64,000 nt of DNA from NCBI GenBank assembly GCA_963082875.1, contig OY720098.1, positions 7,626,001 to 7,690,000 of the forward strand, in the 5' to 3' direction. The notes under the pieces are model-generated. The model saw nothing but the letters and a program-made list of their open reading frames with translations, did no database searches and was not told the origin of the DNA. Position numbers and translations under genes: made by a program. This document shows positions 51,661 to 61,200 of this stretch, one piece after another. Each line of letters begins with the position of its first letter. The first letter of the stretch is position 1. The DNA is from Corella eumyota (Eukaryota; Chordata; Ascidiacea; Phlebobranchia; Corellidae).

Positions 51661-51768
51661 AAGAGATTAAATTGTTTTCAACTTCGAATGTCGTTTCCTG
51701 GTTCTTTTGAACGATATCCGTTGTAAGCCCCAATTCTTTACATTTTAAATCCAATTTTATTTACAATT

Positions 51769-51826
51769 ATGGAACTTGTTTATTAAAGGCTCTGTTTATT
51801 TAAAAGCCTTTACTAAATTGTTCCCA
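51769..51826 (+). ncRNA. Hairpin A4
   Basis: 5' arm GGAACTTGTTTATTAAAGGC; 3' arm GCCTTTACTAAATTGTTCCC. Both arms differ from consensus in step, so pairing is kept. Confidence 0.66.
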
Positions 51827-51906
51827 AATTTAAACAAAACAAACAGCGGCGTTTAATACATAGCTCTATAAGTTTAAAAATGCAATACTTATACGTGTTT
51901 TATATC

Positions 51907-51957
51907 TTGGAACATGTTTGGAAAGGGCTGTCTTTTCAACCTTAACAAACAGTTCTT
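51907..51957 (+). ncRNA. Hairpin A5
   Basis: 5' arm GGAACATGTTTGGAAAGGGC; 3' arm ACCTTAACAAACAGTTCT. Weaker near the loop. Confidence 0.58.
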
Positions 51958-52031
51958 AAATATGAACCAAATAATCGTCTTTACAAATTGCGGAATGTAC
52001 GTATAAATTGGAATTGCTCCACATTACTTAG

Positions 52032-52088
52032 TTTTGAAACTTGTGTAAAACTGGCCGATTTGACGACAGTTTTTAAAAAGTTTTACAA
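52032..52088 (+). ncRNA. Hairpin B3
   Basis: 5' arm TTTGAAACTTGTGTAAAACT; 3' arm AGTTTTTAAAAAGTTTTACA. Confidence 0.6.
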
Positions 52089-52096
52089 AAATTTTA

Positions 52097-52162
52097 ATCA
52101 CTATCATCAAGCAAGGGTATCACTATCATCAAGCAAGGGTATCACTATCATCAAGCAAGGGT
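52097..52162. repeat. Three perfect 22-bp tandem repeats inside the hairpin cluster
   Basis: Units at 52097-52118, 52119-52140 and 52141-52162 share ATCACTATCATCAAGCAAGG followed by GT. They lie between hairpins B3 and A6 and do not fold. Confidence 0.92.
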
Positions 52163-52195
52163 AATACCCACTAATACCAAACTTTTATTTCTTTA

Positions 52196-52258
52196 TTGGA
52201 ACATGTTTGGTATAGAGCCATACGCTCAGAAATTTAACCGTTTACTAAACTGTTCTCC
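52196..52258 (+). ncRNA. Hairpin A6
   Basis: 5' arm GGAACATGTTTGGTATAGAG; 3' arm CGTTTACTAAACTGTTCTCC. The loop is longer than in its sisters. Confidence 0.52.
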
Positions 52259-52343
52259 TAAATAAGTAAATCAAACATCTTAACCAGAACAATAATAATA
52301 ATAAAACCATATGATTATCGATCGAAAAAAAAGTTTTTGTTCT

Positions 52344-52402
52344 TTTGAAACTTGCTTGGAACTGGTAAGTCACCGATAACTGGTTTTAATCAAGCTTCGT
52401 AA
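52344..52402 (+). ncRNA. Hairpin B4
   Basis: 5' arm GAAACTTGCTTGGAACTGGT pairs with ACTGGTTTTAATCAAGCTTC: eighteen of twenty positions pair, four of them as G:U. Confidence 0.68.
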
Positions 52403-52489
52403 GAATCAAAGCTGCAAACAACTATTTTTTAAGTTAAACGCCGAACCACACTAATGTTTTAAAACTTTACTTGAAGCAAGCATATTTTT

Positions 52490-52545
52490 TTTTGAAACTT
52501 ACTGGAAACTGGCGAAGTCACGACAGTTTCAAATAAGTTTTATAA
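52490..52545 (+). ncRNA. Hairpin B5
   Basis: 5' arm GAAACTTACTGGAAACTGGC; 3' arm CAGTTTCAAATAAGTTTTAT. Confidence 0.65.
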
Positions 52546-52603
52546 AAGCTTATTCATTTTCAACGTAATTTTGTTATAGCAAATTTTAACTATTTGTTAT
52601 AAT

Positions 52604-52657
52604 ATGGAACATGTTTGGTAAAGGCTGTCTTCATTCATCCTTTAACTAACTGTTCTC
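52604..52657 (+). ncRNA. Hairpin A7
   Basis: 5' arm GGAACATGTTTGGTAAAGGC; 3' arm CCTTTAACTAACTGTTCTC. Confidence 0.62.
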
Positions 52658-52717
52658 TGATATAAACAATAATATCATCTTTGTTAGTTTTTATTTTATA
52701 TACCTTTGAATAAAATT

Positions 52718-52775
52718 TCTATGAAACTTACTTAAAACTGGCCCATCTTTGGGCAGCTTTAAATAAGCTTTACAG
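52718..52775 (+). ncRNA. Hairpin B6
   Basis: 5' arm ATGAAACTTACTTAAAACTG; 3' arm CAGCTTTAAATAAGCTTTAC. The loop side also pairs (GCCCA with TGGGC). Confidence 0.66.
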
Positions 52776-52872
52776 GACTTTAATTACTGTCATCTTCATT
52801 TAATTTTTTTATGTTTTAAAAAAATCAATATTTTGCAATATGGCATTTTAGTCAGGTCATTAAGATTAATTT

Positions 52873-52933
52873 GTTTTGAAACTTGCTAGAAACTGGCTGG
52901 AATGTTACAGCAGTTTTAAACAAGTTTTATAAC
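52873..52933 (+). ncRNA. Hairpin B7
   Basis: 5' arm TTGAAACTTGCTAGAAACTG; 3' arm CAGTTTTAAACAAGTTTTAT. Confidence 0.66.
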
Positions 52934-52984
52934 AGGTTCATCCCAATCAGCAAAGCCCAACATTTGACAAAACATTTATTCAAC

Positions 52985-53038
52985 TTTGGAACATGTTTGG
53001 TAAGGGCTGCATAATTCAGCTTTTAACAAACTGTTCCC
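52985..53038 (+). ncRNA. Hairpin A8
   Basis: 5' arm GGAACATGTTTGGTAAGGGC; 3' arm GCTTTTAACAAACTGTTCCC: all but one bulge and one mismatch pair, with two G:U. Last hairpin, 250 bases past the HSPE1 stop on the opposite strand. Confidence 0.7.
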
Positions 53039-53290
53039 AGATAAAAATAAAACCTTCACCGTCAAACGTTTGTAATTATCTATTTAAAAATAATTTATAA
53101 AATTTGAAATGGTCATCATTTATTAAAAACAATAACAATAATTGGCTTTTTTAAATGCAATGAACAAGGTTATTTTGGTTTGCAACAGTTAAAATTACAG
53201 TATTCAAAACTTAATTAAAATGGGCAATTGGTGTGTGAAGCAGCACTGTCTTTTTACATACAAAGTTTATGATTACACAACATAAAAAAA

Positions 53291-53596
53291 TTACTCAAAT
53301 TTTCCCAAAATATCTGAGTCTCGAAAAAGGAAATATTCATTGTTTTCCAAAGTGACTTTTGTTCCCCCGTATTCTGGAAGAAGAACTTGATCTCCAGCTT
53401 GGACATTTAATGCTCTTCGCTTTCCATCTTTATCTTCCAACCCCGGACCAGTGGCAACAACAGTAGCTTTTAAAACTTTTCCAGAACTTTTCTCTGGAAG
53501 AACAATTCCACCTTTTGTTCTTAATTCCGGTGCAAATCGCTCAACCAGCACTCGATCAAAGAGTGGTAAAAATGATTTGAAAGCCTTTGCAGCCAT
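53291..53596 (-). CDS. HSPE1: 10-kDa mitochondrial chaperonin (HSP10, GroES type)
   Basis: Single coding exon on the minus strand, 101 residues (human 102). It caps the HSP60 folding chamber in the mitochondrial matrix. The sequence holds FLPLFDRVLVERFAPE, the mobile loop TKGGIVLPEKSSGKV that docks on HSP60, LLPEYGGTKVTLE and the closing FLFRDSDILGKFE. I start at MAAKAFKSF (53596), which lines up with the human N-terminus, rather than at the in-frame ATG nine codons earlier (53623). Upstream, toward COQ5, lies a perfect three-unit heat-shock element. Human HSPE1 lies beside HSPD1; here the divergent neighbour is COQ5 instead. Confidence 0.96.
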   Translation of the reverse strand: MAAKAFKSFLPLFDRVLVERFAPELRTKGGIVLPEKSSGKVLKATVVATGPGLEDKDGKRRALNVQAGDQVLLPEYGGTKVTLENNEYFLFRDSDILGKFE

Positions 53597-54325
53597 TTTA
53601 TATATTTTATGGTTATAAGCCAATTAAGTTATTGACAATACAAATGATTCTAATGTAATACCTAAAATAACAAAAATTTTTTATCGTATTTTGTAAGGAA
53701 TTTCTTTCTAGTATTTTATATTAGAAAAACTAGAATCTCTTAAACACGCTCACACAATTATTTACCATTGAATAACACGATCAAACTAAGTGACGCAACA
53801 TCGCAGAAAAACAAACTGACTTATTCCACTAAAATTCTGGAAAAAGGTCACTAAGCTTAATGCACACGTGCGTTTTTTTAATGTTGCCAAATCTTAAATT
53901 AACATCTAATTATTGTAAAAATATATATACATAATTGTAGTTTTTAATCAATTTATTAAAAAATTTATCGAAATACTTTTGAAACAAATAAACTACTATT
54001 ACATATTTTATAAAACAACAAACTTTTAACTTTTACAGTTTTTAAACCCAAATAGTGTTTTTTTTTTCTAGAAAGTTCCATATAACCAATTTAAACAAAA
54101 CGATGTTTATATCTAACTAAAATATAAAATAAAAAAAAACTTAAAATAATTTGTTTAAACTTTGTAGTGATGCCACTTTTAATATTAGTAGTTTAAAAAA
54201 AAATTAAGCTTACAAAATATTTTCAAATTTCTTGATATTTCATAATAGAGGGATTTTCCCCAATGAAGTACTTAAATAGTTGTTGACAAACTATAAATTT
54301 AAAAGTCTATGCAAAATTGCGGTTT
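53597..54325. promoter_or_regulatory. Divergent promoter interval, HSPE1 and COQ5
   Basis: 729 bases between the two start codons. It contains the heat-shock element at 54066-54078, a half-size one (TTCTGGAA) at 53835-53842, an E-box GCACACGTGCG near 53862 and CCAAT at 54086. Which gene each box serves is inference. Confidence 0.5.
54066..54078. promoter_or_regulatory. Perfect heat-shock element
   Basis: TTCTAGAAAGTTC gives three alternating five-base units (nTTCn, nGAAn, nTTCn), the consensus binding site for an HSF1 trimer. It lies 470 bases upstream of the HSPE1 start and 248 upstream of COQ5. Confidence 0.7.
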
Positions 54326-55632
<1,307 letters not shown>

Positions 55633-56101
55633 ATTTGGCAGATTTCACAAATCAACAAAATGAAAAGAAATGGCCCTCAAAGTAAAATGTCTCAACTTAT
55701 ACGCAGCCAAAGTTTGAACCCAAAAAAAATTTCAAGCTAGTTTTTTTATTTTTATGTTGTTGTACAACATCTAATATAATGATATAAGTTGAATAAATAA
55801 ATGTAACTAAAACTTGTGTTTAAAAATGAAGAAACCCAGAAGGTTAAAAATGAATATCAATCTTTTTTTTTGTTATTGTGCACCATGTTTACTTATATTT
55901 ACCAATAAAGACACCTAAAATGTGTATCGCAAAAAGATCATCATCAGTATTAAAAAAATAAATTGTAAGTAACAGTGTCCGAATATAAACCAGGTAAGAT
56001 TAGCATCAACACAACATTTAAATTTACAAAAAAAAATAGATGCAGCATATAAACAATTTGAAACTTTTTGGTAATAATTGTATTACAAATAAAATGTTCG
56101 T
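55633..56101. other. Tail-to-tail spacer, COQ5 and DYNLL
   Basis: Both 3' UTRs. Overlapping AATAAATAAA near 55793 is a likely COQ5 poly(A) signal. Nothing else seen. Confidence 0.55.
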
Positions 56102-56452
<351 letters not shown>

Positions 56453-56622
56453 TTTGTTTTAGCTGCAAAATATACAAAATTAAACTTTGAATTACAGTAA
56501 CTTATCACAAATTTAACTGGGCCACATATTCTCATTAAGATTGTAAAAAAATTGACGTCAATTCAATCTTTTAAATTCCAAGCATGCAAACTATTAACAG
56601 TATAAATATGTTTCAAACTTAC

Positions 56623-56766
56623 CAGGTATTGCTTTTGCTGTGCAATATCACAAGAATTTACTTGCTCTGTTTGACCAAAAAGATAAACGAATAACTCGTT
56701 TCTCGCTGATCGTTTCAGTTTTAAGCAAGCACAACAATTCTCAAATTCCAACGCAAAAAGCGGCAT
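56623..56766 (-). other. Probable 5' untranslated exon of DYNLL
   Basis: The minus strand reads ...ACCTG|GTAAGT with the donor at 56621-56622, pairing with the acceptor TTGCAG at 56463. The exon's upstream end is not defined; an ORF of 67 codons that opens here reads through the intron and is not coding. Confidence 0.55.
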
Positions 56767-56795
56767 AAAGCGTTGCTAACAGATACGCTGTTGTG

Positions 56796-56813
56796 ATTGG
56801 ACAAAAAACCAAT
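56796..56813. promoter_or_regulatory. Paired CCAAT boxes upstream of DYNLL
   Basis: ATTGG at 56796-56800 and CCAAT at 56809-56813 face each other, eight bases apart, just upstream of the untranslated exon. They are likely NF-Y sites for DYNLL. Confidence 0.45.
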
Positions 56814-57500
56814 GTGTGCGGGTGCTTCATTGTGATAGGTTCAAAAATGCGTTTTTGAATAACCTCAACGCAGTCATAACTACAAACATTAAGAATTTAT
56901 TAGATAATCTTTCCATCTGTTCTTTCATCCGGCCTATAACGACGAACATTTCGTCACATTTATTAGCTTCGGTCGTAGTATGGTTACTGTTGCTAACTGT
57001 ACTACCAAGTTGAACAATAACTATATTTATATATGATTCATACCGCGCCTTATGTAAATATTACTACGATTGACCCACCCTACTTATTCTTTTCTGAACA
57101 TATGTTCAAAACCATAATTCTTTATTTTTTTAGTTTTTAATGAACATAAAACTATTGCTACTACCTTAATAGTTTATAATTAATGTTTTTTAATGCAAGA
57201 TTGTTTAATTATCATGGTAGCACCCCGATTAAAATAAATCTTTTAAATTATGTGCATGTATGGACTATGATCAAACGGTAGTGTAAATCACCAGCAACAA
57301 ACGTTGTTAAAATAAACAATACAAAAATAATATGGGTCCAAACATACAATAAGTTGTATTTTTGTATAAACTACATGATCAAACAAGGGTCTTTTCATTT
57401 GACAACCCATTTTCCAAATTTGGCTCTTTTAATTGTTTTTTTACAAATGCTTTTTTTGAGTAACGGAGCTCATTTTTTAATAACTTGGTAGAGCGCATGA
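56814..57500. other. Intergenic, DYNLL to foldback element
   Basis: No coding exon or RNA seen. A 65-codon ORF at 56816-57013 has no family match and lies in promoter sequence. Confidence 0.5.
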
Positions 57501-58107
57501 GCGATATCGGGGACGCGGAATTTGAGGGAATGGAAAATGAAGGAACGGAAATTGAAGGAACGGAAAATGAAGGAACCGGAAAATGAAGGAACGGAAAATA
57601 AAGGAACCGGAAAATGAAGGAACGGAAAATGAAGGAACCGGAAAATGAAAGAACGGAAAATGAAGAAACCGGAAAATGAAGGAAAGTGAAAAAAGGAGAG
57701 GCGGAATCTTAAAAAAATAAAACGCGGAAATTCCGTTGACTGTTTATTTGTATTTAAGTCAATGTTATTTTAGAAATAAACGGGCATTTTATAGAAGAGA
57801 GTTAGGGTATGCTGGGGTAATAAAAATTAACTCATTATCGCTCATCAGTTCTCGAATAAATGACAGTAATCCTCAATAAACAGTCAAAGGTATTTCCGCG
57901 TTTTAGTATTTAAGATTCCGCCCTCTCCTTTTTTGCTTTCCTTCATTTTCCGGTTCCTTCATTTTCCGTTTCCTTCATTTTCCGTTCCTTCATTTTCCGG
58001 CTCCTTCATTTTCCGTTCCTTCATTTTCCGGTTCCTTCATTTTCCGTTCCTTCATTTTCCGTTCCTTCAATTTCCATTCCCTCATTTTCAGTCGACCCGC
58101 GATATCG
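57501..58107. mobile_element. Foldback element with arms of G/A-rich short repeats
   Basis: About 607 bases forming one large inverted repeat. Both ends carry GCGATATCG. The left arm (to about 57690) is a tandem array of GGAACGGAAAATGAA and GGAACCGGAAAATGAA, and the right arm (from about 57935) is its complement. Inner arm parts also pair: AACGCGGAAATTCCG and GACTGTTTATT on the left, AATAAACAGTC and ATTTCCGCGTT on the right. The unpaired centre is about 57755-57865. No ORF. Arms built of tandem repeats are typical of foldback-type DNA elements, but the family is unknown to me. Confidence 0.8.
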
Positions 58108-58686
58108 ACTAGAAGTAGCCTATAAAACGGATAATTAAACAAAATAGTCCCAAATTGAGCCCAACATTAATCATCTTAATTTTAGCGGTATTTATACTAG
58201 ATGAGCAAGATGATCGAGGTTGGCCTCCATTGGTTTAGTTGTAGTCTAAATAACAAAAACTTTAATGTGTGTTTTTTTTAAATAATTTAAAATTAATATG
58301 TGATCTATAAAAATCGTTTTAAAAATTTGTTAAGCCTATAAAAGTAATCAGAAGACAGTAAAATCTATTTAAATCGATCACTTATTGGGCAGTGAATCGT
58401 AAGAATTTAAGAGCTTAGAAGAGATGATTTCGGTATGATATATGATTTAAACATACGTGGATAGAATACTAAAATTTCTTTGCAGGATGTAGGTTTAGAT
58501 AGATTTATTTTATAAAATAAAATAACATTCATATATCTAAAACTGTTTAATTTTTGTTAAAAAGAAAAACTTATTAAAATTTACATTAACAACAGGTTAT
58601 TTGCAACTAAAGAATATTTTTTTGGAAATGGTGAAAAGTGATTTTTACATTAATTTTATATTACTTTTTAACTGGATTGAAATGAA
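58108..58686. other. 5' flank of the tail-anchored protein gene
   Basis: AT-rich, no ORF, no repeat seen. The promoter and any 5' UTR of the next gene should be here. Confidence 0.5.
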
Positions 58687-60316
58687 ATGAAATCGAATGG
58701 AGCCGACATTCAAGCGCTGCACGAGGTAAGCATTTCGTGTTTTTTTTAATTATTAGTGGATCTGGTCGTAGAAAATTGTATTTAAAATCCAAGTTGTAAC
58801 TTTAAAATTATATTATTAAAAATTGGCCTTTATTTTTTAGAATGCACAACACATTAGCGAATTTCTCCAACTTACAGTGGCACATCGTTTTTTGGCTCAA
58901 GCGGCTTCTAACAGATCACTCTTAAAGTTGACAGAACCTAAAAAATTACAACAACTTGTCACAGCACAAACTCTTATAGTTGAATCAGCATTTCATATTT
59001 TAAAAATTCTTCTTCCTTCATTGAAAAGGTTAAAAACTTAAGTTTATTAACTATGTGTTCTAAAGATAAAAAACTTAGCCTAAATGTGTATGTATATGTA
59101 GAATCGCGGATGCTACAGGCGAACTCAAAGAATCGCTCGAACTACAGTGGGTCGATTTTTCATGCAGTTTAGAGATGTTTTTGTACGACACAAAATCAAC
59201 ATTTTTCACCAACGAAGCTTTTTCAAGCCACCCGAACAAACAAGGTTAAATTTTTAAGGAAAAAAGAAATAACTTTACAAACAAAGGCATTTTAAATAAA
59301 TTTTAGCAAAATAGTCTTTTGCTTTTATGGATGCTTTTTAAAAAATCCCAAGCCCTTATTGTAATTTTTGTAATAAACATAGCTTATTCATTACGCAGGA
59401 CACTTTTTAGATTGGAGCGGTGTTGAAACAGGAATACGAACTCCGCTTGCCTCACTTGACACAACGTTCCAACGACTTAATATTAACAACACAACCCCCA
59501 TCGCCACTCCCCCTTCCTCCAGAATGGAAGATGCTGTCGTGAAAACTGAAATGATTTTACGATCCCTCAAGGTATATTTAAAGAAGCTAAATCATATATA
59601 TAATATTTAAATACCGCCTACTTTAGTGCTTAGTTGAACTAAAGTTATGTTGTTGAAAAATAAATACATGTTTTATGTTACCGAAGTAATGTGTGTACTT
59701 TTTTTAAATATATTTTAGACGCAACTGGCTGTACATGCTTGGTCTATTGAGAATTTTAGCTGTAAGTAAATTTACTTTTGTGGGCATGCTTAAAACAAAT
59801 ATTTATAAATACTTAATTAAATCTTTTTAGCTTTTGCGCTGGAGAGTGTTTTGGAAATTTCAAAATCTTCTGGAATCTCCACTTTGGTAAATTGGACTTA
59901 AACATTTAGGTTTTTATTAGCAAAAGAATCGTTATAAACTTTGCGCATTTAAAGAAAGATTTTTTTTAATATTATGACTAATGCTGAATTTCAAAAAATT
60001 GTAGTTTAACTAGAATCAATAAGTACTTTACATTGCAAATTTAAAACCCTCATTGACTAGTAAGAGGATTAATTTACAATAGCGCAAATGATTATTTTAA
60101 AGTGACTTGTATCAAGACGTAAAGTAATCTATATGAGATTGGTTTTAAACATTTGATAAATTTGGCATATCTTTAATAAAACTTTCAAATGTTTTGCAGA
60201 GCAAGATTTTGAACATGCCACAAAAATTTAAGTTAATTATTGGCTTAAGTTTATTCGTCGCAACTGCAATAATTATTGGAGGAATTATTTTGTTGATTCA
60301 ATTAAAAAGAATATAA
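58687..60316 (+). CDS. Unrecognised tail-anchored membrane protein
   Basis: Seven coding exons: 58687-58725, 58841-59028, 59102-59244, 59399-59571, 59719-59761, 59831-59886, 60200-60316; 252 residues. I do not recognise the family. Every splice site is GT-AG and the frame closes exactly. Residues 14-75 look helical (HISEFLQLTVAHRFLAQAAS, then LTEPKKLQQLVTAQTLIVES), followed by GELKESLELQWVDFSCSLEM. A Pro/Thr-rich linker lies near 145-160. The last exon holds one strong membrane span at about 226-248 (KLIIGLSLFVATAIIIGGII) ending only four residues before the stop (QLKRI), the layout of a C-tail-anchored protein of ER, Golgi or mitochondrial outer membrane. The start is the ATG that keeps phase with exon 2; the ATG at 58697 does not. 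A SNARE-like or Bcl-2-like role was considered, but no heptads or BH motifs are visible. Confidence 0.75.
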
Positions 60317-61200
60317 TTTTATAAAATTAAACTTCTTAATATAAAGTATTTTCAAGAAGTGTTTTTTGCTTGAAATAAATAAATAGTTTTATAAAAGCCT
60401 AAATGATTTCAAACCACAAGCAGCATACCCAGCTATTAGTTACGCATCCGCGTTTAGAGTAACAGACAAGCCTTTCAGCTTAGGTCGACGTCATATTCTA
60501 ACAACAAAAATATTTATTTAGAATATAACGTAAAAAGGTTCAATGGTGTACGAACTTGTTGAATGCAAATAAAATACGGCAAAACACATTTTGTTTACAT
60601 TTAAAGGAGTACGAATTCACAAATACTTTATGCTTTCAAAAAAGCCAACCCAATGACATGCTGAAAATTTAAAAATTATTTTAACCTTTTACAAAAAATT
60701 TTAAAAATAAAATAGTGTGTCATTTTACGAAGAGTTCTTAAAAATGTTTTTTTTTACACTTTAGCAAGTGCCTTGTGACTAAATGACGTCGATTCAATCT
60801 TTTTATAACATTTATTCGCCCAAGCGTTCCAAACAAACGACTGAAACTTGAAGTCATCAGACCGTCGCCTTATTTAAAGCCGCAACATTCGAACTAAACT
60901 AAATAGCTTGATGTAGATTTAAACTTGGGTAGCAGATAACTCAAAATAAAGGGCATGTTTAGACAATAACTAAGAAAAACATATTTGTAAATAGGGCTGT
61001 TTTTATGTTTTTTAGCTAGTCATATAGAAGTGTAATTTTAGTTACAGTTCTACAACTTAATATTTAACACAAAAAATATTAAATAAAACAAATCATTACA
61101 AAAACTGTTTATCAGACAGAAACTTGAACTATGAAAAAATCACATGCATAGTAAACATGTTTTTTAGACTATACTATATACTGTAAAATAAATTAGAAGA
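60317..61200. other. Intergenic
   Basis: 0.9 kb with no ORF that resembles a family. AATAAATAAATA near 60375 is a likely poly(A) signal of the gene before. No repeats seen. Confidence 0.5.

Larger units (their letters stand above)
50833..53038 (+). ncRNA. Cluster of 16 microRNA-precursor-like hairpins
   Basis: Sixteen stem-loops of 50-63 bases in 2.2 kb, in the order A A A B A B A A B A B B A B B A. Family A has a 5' arm GGAACATGTTTGGTAAGGGC and a 3' arm like AGCTTTTAACAAACTGTTCC. Family B has GAAACTTGCTTGGAACTGG and a 3' arm like CAGTTTTAAACAAGTTTTAT. Arms are about 22 bases with loops of about 8-16, as in microRNA precursors, and spacers are not conserved. G:U pairs in the stems fit folding of plus-strand RNA only. 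No ORF spans the region. A primary transcript cannot be proved from sequence. Ciona is known to have large microRNA clusters, so some of these may already be catalogued. Confidence 0.75.

Noticed and set aside
53291-53623. HSPE1 start at 53623, giving nine more residues
   Set aside because: The family N-terminus matches from MAAKAFKSF. The added residues have no counterpart and are probably 5' UTR.
56563-57013. ORFs upstream of DYNLL
   Set aside because: They overlap the untranslated exon and promoter boxes and resemble nothing known.
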